A stretch of DNA of 64,000 bases from Polydactylus sextarius. Its lineage: Eukaryota > Chordata > Actinopteri > Polynemidae. The notes beneath the pieces were generated by a model, which saw only the letters and a list, made by a program, of their open reading frames with translations, did not search any database and was not told where the DNA came from. Below, piece by piece: positions 24,696 through 37,623 of this stretch. Positions within the stretch are counted from its first letter, which is position 1. Each line of letters opens with the position of its first letter. The translations under genes were made by a program, and so were the position numbers. The stretch lies in the NCBI GenBank assembly GCA_016801845.1, contig CM028916.1, positions 19,296,014-19,360,013 on the forward strand. The letters run 5' to 3'.

Positions 24696-24757
24696 TCAGT
24701 TCAATTGCACTTTGGTGTAGAGTAGCTTTATCAGATTGCCCCCTTCATTTCCGTACA
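24696..24757 (-). other. unassigned candidate terminal exon (19 codons plus stop)
   Basis: On the minus strand a pyrimidine-rich acceptor (CTTTCTTTCAAACACAG) is followed by an open stretch reading YGNEGGNLIKLLYTKVQLN and a TGA stop. An AATAAA signal lies 240 bases downstream (24454-24449). I recognise no family and see no matching upstream exon or donor, so this may be chance. Confidence 0.15.
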
Positions 24758-25856
24758 CTGTGTTTGAAAGAAAGAGAAGACCACAGTGTTAACTAATAAC
24801 CGTTTATGTTGCTGTTGCTGAGGCAGTGACGCACTGGGCAACATTATAGAGCAAACGCTGTTGTAATAAGATTCAAACTGCGGAGATGTGCTCCGTTGAC
24901 TTAGAGGCCACCGCCAACAAATCGCTGCCAGTCTTCACGTTCAGAGTCGGGTCTGGAATATGAACTACTGTACACCAGTGAAAAACACTACCCCATCAAA
25001 TCATGTGAAAAAGGGAAATGAAAGTACAGATGTTAACTTAATCATATGCAAAATGGAAATCACAAAACTGATTCAACTGAAAACTATTGGTTTACAAAAT
25101 AATTTGAAATTTAATTGCGAAACTCATTCAACTTTTCACCTTTTGTGTACGATTTGTTTTCCTAACGCAAAATCAACAAGACGACTGTGATAGTCACAAT
25201 TTTTTTTTTTTTTGTGTAATTGTTCACAAGTACGTTTTTAGTTTTTCACAACATGTGGGTGTTGACTGCTCTAGAGAGGCGAGAGCACCTCGGTCCTGCT
25301 CATACAAGGGTCGGTGTGAGGTGAAGTAGTCAGCAAGTAGAGAGTGATGCAGACTGATGAATTATGAAGACTTTTTATGGACCAATTGATCTCGCTGAAC
25401 TTTTTTTTTTGAGTTGTTATTTTGAAATCGAGGGAGCACCGTTCTTACGAGTTAAAAAATAATGAAAAAGAAGGAAGAGGAACGAACTGCAAGACAGAAA
25501 AACAAAACAAAACAAAAAAAAAAACCCAAAAAGCATTCATAACATTTTCAAGTTTAAAATGACAGAGGAAATGCAGAAATATAAATCAGTCTATCTTAGC
25601 CACTTTGAGGGACAGACAGACTGATTCTTAAACGCATATTTACCATTTGGTTAATTACATATTGTAAACATTTGTATTTTTTTTTTTTTTTCTGTATGGA
25701 GGAAAAAATATTCAAGCTAGCTTATTTTTTTTCTTTATAGGCTCTGTAAGGTTATCAGATATAAACAAATAAACAAAAAATAACCAACACTTGGACAGAC
25801 AAATCTATCAGCTTTTTTAAAAAGCCAAATAAAAAAACAAAACAAAAAAATTATAT

Positions 25857-25919
25857 ATGTACATATATATGCACATATATATGTGTGTGTGTGTGTGTAT
25901 ATATATATATGTGTGTGTG

Positions 25920-25979
<60 letters not shown>

Positions 25980-25990
25980 CATATATATAA
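25857..25990. repeat. compound AT/GT microsatellite
   Basis: Alternating (GT)n and (AT)n blocks: ATATGTGTGTGTG near 25876-25905, then an almost pure AT run at about 25924-25975. The pure AT section is a typical cruciform or slippage-prone sequence. Confidence 0.95.
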
Positions 25991-28496
25991 ATACACCATA
26001 AAAGATACTTTCTAATGCCATCATTGTTCCATGTACAGAGATCTGCGTGTGTAAAGGAGTGATCATGAACTGTTGAATCATCATGTACCTTTTGAACAGG
26101 TTTTACTTTGACTTCCTCTCAGCGACCACAGAGACCGGCCAAAGGGAGATACAGTGGTAACTTTAACAGTTCACTTTTACAGCATCAGTGTCCAATCTGC
26201 GGTGGATCTCTGTGGCTGCGTTCATTCGTATCTTTTGTGGTGCATCGTTTAACACTGCCTCTACTCACAAAAACTAGAATCTTCCATATGACATAACAGA
26301 TTCTCACGTTCAAGAAAAAAAAAAAAAAAACAAACAGACCAAAAAAAAAAAAAACTCTTCTCTAATATTTAATAAATGCAAAGCAGCCAAGACTGCATTT
26401 AACATATAGACTTAGCTCTGTAAATATTAACACATGTACATGAGCTTGCTTCATCCTCTGAACGCACCTGATAATCATGCTTTAACAGATTAAATGTATG
26501 TCGATCAACTGTAACCACAAAGTTTGTTGCTGATCACGATGAAGCTCACTGCAGCTGATTAGTAAAAATGCTTGCGTTTCAATAACTGCTCGAATACAAA
26601 GCACCCGTGGAGCAAGTCTAAAGGTGATGTTCACATCAAAGCCTCTTTCTGATTTGTTTCAAGCACAATCCAAATCAGAATTACATAATCCAAAAATATA
26701 GATATCTAAGAATATATTTCAAAATATTTATTCTCTAGTATGTCTCTCATTCTTCAAACCTTAATAGACACCAAATATACTGTGTGTGTTTCTCGTAGTC
26801 AGGCAAAGATGTGCTTTGTGTATGAGGCCATTTCAAGAAATATCATTTACAGTGTACCAAAGCTGATGAAAAAATATTTCCTAATTAATTCCTTACATGA
26901 GCACTTGTCATATAGAAAAATGTTTTTCAAGAAGCTCTGACACAAATGCATATCTAAGAGGAGAGCAGGATGAAAGCTGCGCGTCTCAGAGACTCGTCGC
27001 ACAAAAGCGGGACTGAAGTCTCGGCTCTAAATCAAAGCGCAATGAAATCTTCACCTTCTGCCCATTTCATGCCCGTCCCACTGCGTGACCAAGGTTTCAT
27101 TGCTACTGAAGTTGCATTGCTTCTAGCTATTAAACATCTGTGATTAACATGGCATATATGGCAGATGAAAGTCTCAAAGTACACTGCAAAAATGTGCATC
27201 TTAACAAGTGACGTAGTGAGTGATTCGGTTCACTTAAAGGTGACGACAGGACGCTTTTTTTTTTTTTTCTTTTCTTTTTTTAAATGGTCGATTCAAGAAA
27301 CAAGAAATTCCAAGAAAATATCCACACATACTTTTCATTTACTCCCACTGGTATCTGGTAACTGGTATCGATTTAATTTCACTTCCATGTGCTGAGGTTT
27401 TGATCCACGTCGCTACCTCCTGTACAGTGGATGTTTGAACTTCGTGTGCACTGGTAAAAGCATTAAAAAATGATTTTTCAAACAGTCAACAGCAATACTG
27501 CACATCTTTCTGAGATTAACGTAGATAATCCACAGACTTCATTGTGACCAGTGACCATGGGCTGAAAGAAGAATAAAAAAGAAAGACAGCTTTCTAAAAA
27601 TCTAAAAACTATCTAAATGTTTAGATACCACTAAGAGTAAGAGAAAAATATCTTTCTGTAAATTTGGATAAACTGACCGTTTAGGAAAATGAGAGCTGTC
27701 TGTCCTGTTAAGGTGAACAAGGTTGCTGAGTGGACACATAATTGCATAATGAGCCAGTGGCTCTCTTTAAAGTTGGTTTGAAAAGTATTACAGAGTTTAT
27801 ACAGTCCATATAGTAAAACTACCTCTATAATGAAAACATGGCAATCAGTCAAAAGCATCAGAATTACATGACAGTTGTTGACCGCAAAACAACAAAAGCA
27901 TATACTGTACACTGTATACTCCGATATAAAGAAAAATGTCAATCACTCCTGATATACTGTATGGAAAGACCTTTATACTATCAACTAAAAAACACTATTA
28001 CAACTGAGCTTCACCACTGTGTGTTAGTCTATAGTTGTTGGGCGTTAGACACGCTACTCTGAGTGTGTGGGACAGAAAAAAAGTGCAGTCACAAAAGTGT
28101 TGGTCCAACAAACTGGATAATGGATGTGTCAGCAGTAGCGGATGCCTCGACCAGACTCAAAGCCCGTTCACAAAGGAACCGACTCTTAATAAGAAACACT
28201 GAGAAATGTTGCATGCATCAACTCGAGAGCTTATTAAATGAGCTTCAAACAACTGGACTGGGATGTGTACGGTTCACATTTCTATCTTATCTGAGAAATA
28301 CACCAGACAAATTAAAGAAAACAAAGAAAGAAAGCTTGCTTGGGTGCACCACGGTGAGAGACAGCACCAAGCTCATTTACAGCCCCCACCATAAAGAGAA
28401 GGAATATGTAACAATTACAGATGTAACAACAGAGGCACAGCTAAAATCTGTCACGCTCTTATCTATAATCTATAATGCGCTCAAGCTTTCTCTGAC

Positions 28497-28540
28497 ACAC
28501 AAACACACACACACACACAATCACAATCACACACAACAAC
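28497..28540. repeat. CA-rich microsatellite
   Basis: CACACACA and CAATCA units within the 3' flank of pik3r2. Confidence 0.9.
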
Positions 28541-31500
28541 AATTATGCTCATTTGACAGATACCATTTAAGTTTTAGACAAATGGCAAATGTATGAACCA
28601 CGGGGCACAGCATGTGGTGGTGGTGGCACCATCTTGTGGAGCAACGCTCCAATGACAACAAGGAGAAAAAAAAAAAAACAAGTTCATCACGATGACTCAA
28701 GGCACTTCTTCTAATCTTTCCCTCTCACATGTTTTTATAGCCCTCTAATCAGAAGCACCGCTGTCACCTCTAGTTTAAATTCTTGGGATTTTCTACTTGC
28801 CAAGAACTGTGCAAAGTACAGTACAATTGATTCGTCCTGACTGGAAAAAATTAAACAGATGTTTTGATTTAAACTGTCCGGGTTAAGTTTTACTTGATTG
28901 GTCTGTTGTCTGAGAAAATGCTGCTATCTAAAATTGGAGAACTTATTTACAGACAAACATACGTATATCACCTAATAACTGACTTTTACAACAACAAGTG
29001 TATGTGAGTATCTGATTTAGAATCAAAACTTCAATTTCTATCCCTCCACAACAAAAATAAGAATGAATCCAAAATTCCAAATGTGTAACATTTTTTTTTT
29101 TTTTCCTAAAGCTTTCTAGAGTCAATGACGTTTGACTCTTCTATACCTTTCTACAAAAATACTTCTTTCTTTTTGGCAATCAGAGTCTACTAAGAGTAAG
29201 AAAACTGAGAGATTACCTCTATTCATTCATCTCAATAAATCAAATATGTAAATCAATTTTAAAAAGCCACATCATGCGAGGTCTTTTTTCATTGCTCACA
29301 CAATAATAAGTGAATAACTCTGCATTTACACACGTGAACTGTGCTTTTAACAGAGGTGATCCAGTCTTTACCTCAAACCAAATGAACATGAGGGAAACTG
29401 AGCACAGATCGATGTGAGAGAACTGATCTGAGAACTTGGAAACTTATTATCCACACACGACTCTGTTGTGCATAGTAATACTAGTATCATAGTACTACTA
29501 TATTCACCACACATCATACTGTATCTGCGTTACAAAGAAAGCACAATTATTAAACATCGGTGCCGAGTTACAAAATAAAAACAAACAAACACAACCCAAA
29601 AAGAAGGACTCCATGCATACTGTACTAGATAATCTCTCGGACCACAGCGGCCATGCTAAATGATAAAAGGACTGTTTTTTTTTTTTTTTCTTTCTTGCTA
29701 CATGAAAAGACATCCTTCATTTGGCTCACATTAGCTGGATACTGTGCATCCTTAAACAGAATCTAAAAGCATAGCAAATATTCTGAAAACATAAAGAAAC
29801 ACAGCAATTAAACTGTATAAAGTCACATACACCGACTGCATGTGTGTCTGAAATATACTGTACATGAGTTATATTACTGCTTTCTTTTTTTTCTCTTTTG
29901 TACATCAATGTTCTACAGCTCTGTGAGTCAAGCTTGTGATGAAAATGAACAGTCAAGCAAAAGAGGGAAGGAAGTACCGTGAGTAAATCCGCTTAAAAAA
30001 AAAAAAAAAAACAACAAAGAAAAACAAACAAAAAAAACAACAATAAACATCTGCAAGGACATTGTACCGCTAAAACAGTCTAATCTAACTAGAGACGAAG
30101 CAAATACAGTACCGAAGATACAATAATCACATAGATTGATGCTCTGCAAGTGTCTTTAGCATATAGAAACAAGACACATAAGAGGAGCACTAACAGTTAT
30201 GCCTTAAGTCAATGGCTACAGGTGCTACAGTATTAAAGAGGATGAAAAAAGAAGGAAGAAGTTTGAAACAAAGAGACGTTTGATTTTCTTTCCACAATTT
30301 CCATTTAGAAGGAAACCTGAATCATGTGGAACTGCATTAATCAATGTACCTTTCCATCTGGTGTATTGTGACTAAAACATTGTTCTATATTCACAATATA
30401 CCAAACACGTACCGTGCACTTCTATCCTGTAGAACAGTATTTACTGTGTGTTATACCTCGTCAATTCAGAAGGAGGCCCACTGAGAGAGAGCAACAAGCC
30501 AAAGCCGTTGGAAATAAAGATCATTTCATAAAAAATATACCTTTATGTGTGTATTTTTTTTTTTTTTTTTTTAAAGCTGTAGCTTTGTCAACGTCGACAA
30601 ACGTTCATTTCCCCCTCCCTTCCTTGTCTTTTTTTTTTTCTTTCAACCTCGGCGTGCCCCCTTTTTCTAGTGACACAGGCTTGTGGTCATTCAAAGCTAT
30701 TACTATGGCACTTAAGCAAGCTTTAAATTGAATCAATATTTAAAAAAAAAAAAAAAAAAAAAAACAACAAAACATCCATCCCAGCAATTTCTCCCCACAT
30801 CCCCCCTCCCCAGGCTCCAGTGACTACACCCTCCTGGTCCTCGGTTTGTCAGCCTCCTTTAGGTGTGAAGAGAGCAGCCTGGTCCTTCTTTAGTGGATGT
30901 CAGCTCAGGCTTTTGTCTACGGAGAGATTGCAGGCAGTCTGGGGATGACAGATCGGGCCTTTGTCTATAGACAGTCGTCGTGTGTTTGAGGCAAAAAAAA
31001 AAAAAAAACAACAAAAAAAAAAAAAAAAAAAAAAAAAAAGAAACAAAATTGCCTCCTGTAAATTTTCCCATCATCCCGTCCCATCTGGTCTCACCTCGTC
31101 CTCTTCACAATCTTGAAAATAATATTTTCTGTGCTTATTTTATCTTCCTTTAACACATTTAGTCTTTGTTTTTTTTTTTTTTGTTGTGTTAAAGGTATTT
31201 CTTGTAAATTTCTCACACTTTTTTTTTTTTTTTTTCCATAACTAACACTTTACAGTCATGGCTGGCTAAAGCAACTCTCTCCATGAGGTCGCTGCGTCAG
31301 TCAGGCTAACTGTACAGCGCTTAGTTACTGCTCGCAGTGTGCTTATTTTCAAGCCATGCTGTTAGCAAGGAGTGCTCTTTGCTGGACTGGGGTCAGTGTG
31401 GGAAATTAGCACCAGCTTCCAGCAAAAAAAAAAAAAAAAAAAAAAAAGAAAAAGAAAGAATTTTAAATTGTGGCAGACGAGTCTATTTTTCCTGCCACTT

Positions 31501-31586
31501 TAAACACATGAACAAGTGTCGTTTTGATGTTTTGTTTTGTTTTGTTTCCCCACCTCGGATGGCGTCTGACACTGCTGGTGGATAAT

Positions 31587-32081
31587 TCATCTGGGGTGCT
31601 GGTTCTGGTTCTGAGAGCGGGCCAGGACTGGGTAGGCGAGATTTACATTCAGCTGGTCGTTGTGTTGGACCAAGGAGACATTTTTGTAGTGGAGAACCAG
31701 GTCTTTGAGGGATGAGTACAGATTGTAGGGTTCAGCAAATCCATAACCTGTGGCCGTCTTGTAGATGACGCAGTGCTTGGTGTCACCCTCCACACTGAAA
31801 GACGGACACACAACCTGTTCACACATGTTCTATATGATCATAAAAGGAACATGCGTCGCTTTTTAGGTGGACGTTTCTCCCTTAAAGAGAGTGATTAAAG
31901 ACAAACTTACACTACAGAGCAGGCGTATGAGCCTTTCTGTGACTGGCTCTCGCGGATGAGGAAGGTGCCGTCACATTTGCCTCTCAGCATCTCTTCGGCC
32001 TGGGTGCGTTTGATGTCGCCCACGTACCAGGTGCACTCATCATGGTGGGGTGAGCCCTCATCTTCCTCCAGCGAGTAAGAG
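31587..32081 (-). other. pik3r2: pik3r2 cSH2 exons (last two)
   Basis: Exons 32081-31911 and 31794-31587. The domain begins TWYVGDIKRTQAEEML, has GTFLIRESQSQKGSYACSV (Arg654) and VEGDTKHCVIYKTATGYGFA, and ends NLAYPVLARSQNQNQHPR before TGA at 31589-31587. The short Gln/Asn-rich extension after the SH2 differs from the mammalian p85-beta tail. Confidence 0.95.
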
Positions 32082-33514
32082 CTGGAAACATGAATATGAT
32101 GTAGCAAACATTGAAGCCCGTGTCTTACCGTGTACAAACATGCTCTAAATTACAGGAGGAGATGCAGCAGCACCCAGTCATCACGACGAAAGTTGCTGAG
32201 CCATAGCTTCATCTCAAACACTTACTCATCAGCATCATTCTTTATACCCAGCCATTCATTGATCTTCTTCTGCCTCGTCCCCTTCTGCGTCAGCCATCTG
32301 CAAAGCCAGAACACCGCACATTTAATGCTGACACACTTGTGATACTTGCGTTAGGAGTTTGTTTGAACATGGAGTAAATGTTTAATTCATTCCCCTTACA
32401 TCAAATACTGGTCTCTGATCTTGCGGAGCTGCATGAGATCTGGTTTGAGGCTGTTCATCTTCTTGTCGATCTCTCTGTTATCAGAGACCTGCTGTCTCAG
32501 GTCCTGCTCCAGCTTACGCTTGCTGTCGTGGATCTCCTTCACACGGGACTTCAAACGCTCCGAGTTGCTCTGGATCCTGATTTGAGAGAATGATGGGGAA
32601 AAAAAAAAAAAAAGTGAAACATAAAGATAATCTGACATTTATTCTTTCTTCTTCATCCGTCTTTTTTAAACATATGCTGCTTTAAACTAGAATTACTAAG
32701 AATCCCATGCACACAAACAAACATACTTCTGAATCTCCTTTTCGTTGCCTTCACGTTGGAACCGCTCCAAAGACTCTCTGCTGTAACGCTCCTGAGTCTC
32801 ACACTGCTCCTCAAAGATCTTGATGGTCTCGTTAAAAGCCTCGATGGCTGTGCGCTTCATCTGCAGCTCCTGTTAAGAGAAAGAGAAAACTGTGACTGTT
32901 GGTACCGTTTGAGTTTTGAATCCTACATATGACGTGTGTTTCTGCCCATGTAAATCCTGTAGTTGACACATTTACAGTTGATTGTTAACTGTCAAATAAT
33001 GATGAATAGATGATAACCAACATCAATTAACATATATTTGTCTTTTTATCTTAATCCAGGTTAAAACATTTCTTTTTTCATGTGCTTATGGCTGAGCTCT
33101 GTTAAAAAATGTTTAATCATAATCCTGAGATTTGGTTAATGTTTTAAATTGTTTTTATATCTGCTGTTTTAATGATTTTAAATTACATTCTTATGTTTTT
33201 TTTAATTACTGTTTTAATTTCTATATCTTTTTTATTTTTATTGATTGTGTTAATTTCCAATGCTTTTCCTTGCCCTTTTCACCAACACTTTTCATCAATT
33301 CCTCTGAACATGTTTTATTAACACTCATTTATTTTCCAAATTTGTATTCTGGCTACAACCAGATTTTTCATATGGAAAATGTTTTTTTATGTTTATTTGT
33401 TTTTTTAGTTTGTGATTTATAATGCTTTAGAAACTGCTGTTTGAGAGTTGTGACATAGATTAAGCGTTAGGTTTAGAATTAGATCAAGATGTATTATGTC
33501 AGTGGCCCACAAAG

Positions 33515-33550
<36 letters not shown>

Positions 33551-36500
33551 ATCCACACTCATACCTGTGAGGTGCGTGTGTATTCTTCGTACAGAGAGTC
33601 GTACTCGCGGCTCTTCTCCTGATACTGTTCATGATAAACCTTCAGCTGCTCTCCCACCTCCTCGATGCTGTTCTCCTTCACCAGCTGAGATAAAAGCACA
33701 AGTCAATTCATTTTATTGTTATTCACAAACATAAGAAGATCAACTTCAGGATTTCTTAGCCTCAGGATGTCTCCTGCTCAGAAGACCAATCTAACAATCC
33801 AACAATCTGCAGCATCACCAACCTGCTGGTATTTGGAGACCGGGTACAGAAGCTTGGTGTCCAGCTTGGCGTTGTACTGGGCCAGAGACTCGTGACGGTA
33901 GTGATTGATGAGCTCCACTACAGACAGAAATGTAAGCGGCTCTGAGAAGCCATACTTCCCCTCTCTGTGGTAAATCTTTATGAGCTTGTTGTTCCCTCCT
34001 TTCCTGCAGAGGAGGAGAATGAAAAGCAATTTTAGCACAATCTGACACAGGTTGGAGAGATAATAAATCAGTACTGCAGACGTTAAAAAAGAAATTTAAA
34101 ACCACAAGTGTTGCTTTACCTGAGTGTGAGCGTGTACTCGCCCTCCAGTTTACTGGAGGCGTCTCGGACCAGGAAGGTACCGTCTGGTGTATCTCGCAGC
34201 TTCTCATTCACCTCCTCTCTGCACAGTTAACATTTTTACTTCATCAATACCATCAGCTAAATTTCATTAAAATAATTTCAAATGACACTCTCTGAACGTT
34301 GTTGCATTGATAATACTGGTATTGAACACAACAGTCGTAAACTGCTGCCATCTACTGAAAAACACACAAACTGACACACTGACCCCTGGCGATTAAATGC
34401 TAAAGAATCCTGGTTTTAATTGTTAAAAAACACTTTACTTCCATATTTACCTTGAGATTTCTCCCCAGTACCACTCGGCATCGCTTAGCAGACTGCTTGT
34501 GTCTGTTATGGCTGATGGGGCCATTTTTGACTTGACTGGTTTTGCTGGAAGAACTACAAAGACAATGAAATACACACACACTCAAAGTCAGTGTCCTCGA
34601 GCTGTACTGTAACACAAACATTGTTTGTTCTATGTAAGTTTAATAAATAATAGCACACCTGGAGGAGTGAGGTCTTGCTCCACAGTTCTCTCTATCAACA
34701 GTCTCTCCACCACAAGAGAAGAAAACGTCTCATCCACTGACAACCTGCAGATCAATCAATTAATCAGGAGAAACCATTAATATTACAATGATGACACAAT
34801 ATCTGATTCAATCCTTGTTTTTGTATGTAAAATAATCATTTACCAGGAGGTATTGGGGCCTGTCCGTATGAGCAGTGGTCCAAAGATATTTCCCAGACTG
34901 TGTGTGTCCAGGCCGTTGCTCGTCTGCATCTGAGTGACCTTGGTCAGGTGTGTGAGGAGGTACTGCAGGGTGAGGCGGTGATGGAGAGGGACGGTAGTGG
35001 AGCTCTCCAGGACCATGCTCACCTCTCTGCCATGGCTACCAGCCACTGCACCATCTGAAAAACACATTCAAATAAACATGAATCCACGCATGAAACTAAT
35101 GAGACAAACAAATGACGTATACATCAATTATACAAATTTATCTGACTTGACTGAATTGGGGTATCTAACGAATGTCACAAAAGTCATTAAACAAAAAAAA
35201 AAAAAAAAAATGATGAAGTATTTGGACATACTGAGCTATGCTTTCAACTTTAAACTAATCTATGGTTTGGTGTTTTTCAAGTAAATAATGAATGCATGGT
35301 GGATGAGGTCAGTGCATATGTCTGTAAATAGATCTAGTATACATCTGAAATGAAATCATGGCATCCTAAGTGCAAAGAAGGATCAGCTGAAGCATTTCTG
35401 ACATGCCTCAGTGAGCTCATCCTCTCTTGACACTTAACTCTATTCTCTCAACGCTGACACGCGACTGACCTCCATCGCCAGTATACAAGGCTCAGTTTAG
35501 TTTTGGCCTCGTTTTTTTACTTAAATTGCAGTCGATGAAGCAATGAAAGGTGCCTTTCTGTTCACTAAAACAACATCAGCGGCACACAGCCCGGTTGTGA
35601 GCAGCTGATATTCCATCACACTTCTACACAAGTCATTTTTTTTAGATCTGGAGTCGTCAGGAACACAGATTTAAACCAATATAAGTTGGTCTTTAAAAGA
35701 AACACACCAGCAGCTTCGCATGTTTAAGCAAAACGTACTGTGGTTTTTTTACACTGATAAATGCATTTTTTCTCCGATGTTCCAGGAAACCACTGGCTGC
35801 AGTTAGAAATCAACTTGCAGGGACTTGAATCTCATTTGCAACAGATAATCCATCGAGGAGAACATTTACCTGTGGTCGGTCTTGTTTGCTTTTGCATAAG
35901 CAACATTGCGATCACATGGTAACATAGCTGGGAGCCAGTCTGTCCCTGTTCATTTAAACACTTAACGGCAGCTGACTATGAACTGACTGATACAGAAACA
36001 TCTCACAAACACAAATGGAGGTTTCCAGATCAGTCCCAGCTCTTCACTGCGTCAAGAAGAATCTGACTGACAATTATTTAATTTGAAGAAGAGTTGCAGG
36101 TCTTCCTGGAACCTCATAGTTTGGTGTGATATCATGTCATTTCCTCCTGAGATGAGACCTACCTGCTGATTGTTGCAGGCCCTGCTGCTGCACTGTGACA
36201 GCAGTTTGAAGTTGAGGGTAGATACACGCAGGGATGACAGGTGACGGGAGGTCTCTCAGGTAGTGCAGGACACACTCAGACAGGTAACCCACGTCCCTCT
36301 GACACATGTCACTCTCTAGACCAACAAAGACATATTCACAGAGACACTTAGAGGTGATTTGTGTCACGGAAAAACCAACCAGTTCAACAAAGATAAAGCT
36401 GAGACATTTTATTTTGTTGTCTGTGTTTATTCTGAAGTCGAAGATCTATGACTGAAGGTCGTGAGTTCAGATCAGGGCAAGTCTGGGCAGGGAGTCAATG

Positions 36501-37573
36501 AGTTCAATTCTTTTTTAATTTTTAACAGGAAGGTGAGATAAAACTATTGAGCTACTAAGTGGCCAAGAGTAGAGGACGAAGGCTGAACTGCCAATTTCAA
36601 ACATACACAGACTGTAACATTGGAAATATGCAGGTATGTTGCAAAAATTTCAAAAAGAATCCAATCCCTGAAATGTTAAAACAAAAAATACAATTTAGTA
36701 TCAACTATCTTACCAGTGGTGAGGCTGTACACTGGGCTCTCTGCACCAGAGGAGCTTGCTGTCCTGTACAATGTCTTGAAGTCCAGACCTGTCAGAGATG
36801 GAAAAAAAAAAAACAAATCTGTTACAGTTCAAAAACAGAAAAGGTTAACCAAAGTAGAAAAGAGAAAAGTAAGAGGGGAAGACTCAAAGTAGCTCATACT
36901 CATAAAATGAAAGGCACATGTGAGCTCTACACTGCAGCCAGTAGCTCAGTCTAATGAAGAGGATGACTCTGTGGCAACGTAACACAATAAAAACAGTGGA
37001 CGCTCAGCGGAGACATTTCATTAGCAGCTGCACAACGTCAGTTTGTGAGCAACAACTTGTACATGACGCAGCCCTTAAGATAAAATTATTGGAAATACTC
37101 AACACATGTCAGCTGTGCGCTGTTTTCATTCCAGCCTCGCGTCCAATAAGAGGCAGAAGGTAATCAATCAGCGAGGACGAGGGGGTGGAGGGGCTGGCCC
37201 TTCAAATGTTTTTGTACAAGCAATATTTACAGGAGAGGAGCCAACCAATGTTCCCGTGTTAAGTGTTTCATTTTTGTTTGTTCTTTTCTTTGTGGAAAAT
37301 GTGTGATGCATTAAGTGACTCTGAAAGTCAGGACACACACGCAGCAAAGAAAATTAAAAATCAAAGTTGAAACCCTGCGTCATGAGATTCTTTTCTGTGA
37401 GATGGAGAAAAGTTTTCACGCATCCTGTGAAAAACATCTAACTCCGGATGACAACATCACCCATTCCCCATGCTTGAAAAAAAACAGCACCTTCTAGAAA
37501 CACATGGTCTAGACAGCTTGAGGCAATTCCTCAAGACGGTCTCTCAGGTAGCTGTGAAAACTACACCATATAG

Positions 37574-37623
<50 letters not shown>

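Larger units (their letters stand above)
24430..31586 (-). other. 3' flank of pik3r2: long AT-rich region, possibly a very long 3' UTR
   Basis: Seven kilobases follow the pik3r2 stop without a recognisable coding exon. The region is rich in A or T homopolymers (for example 30740-30763, 31001-31039, 31424-31447). A minus-strand AATAAA lies at 24454-24449. Either pik3r2 has a very long UTR ending near 24.43 kb or this is UTR plus intergenic DNA. At 30890-30975 two imperfect copies of a ~25-base sequence (minus-strand TAGACAAAGGCCCGATCTG and TAGACAAAAGCCTGAGCTG) lie about 50 bases apart. Confidence 0.4.
32226..33684 (-). other. pik3r2: pik3r2 iSH2 coiled-coil exons (four)
   Basis: Exons 33684-33565, 32869-32727, 32576-32400 and 32297-32226 give a long charged coiled coil from VKENSIEEVGEQLKVYHEQ through TAIEAFNETIKIFEEQ and NREIDKKMNSLKPDLMQL to IWLTQKGTRQKKINEWLG. 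This segment anchors the p110 adaptor-binding domain. The key NSLKPDLMQL face is intact. Confidence 0.95.

Noticed and set aside
24890..24955. Minus-strand frame PDSEREDWQRFVGGGL-stop after an acceptor-like ATTCCAG
   Set aside because: The pyrimidine tract is weak, there is no linked exon, and the reading is short; it is not supported beyond chance.
28063..28596. 177-codon open stretch on the plus strand
   Set aside because: It opens with GTG, has no recognisable domain, ends in a CA microsatellite translation and lies in the 3' flank of pik3r2 on the opposite strand. It looks like chance.
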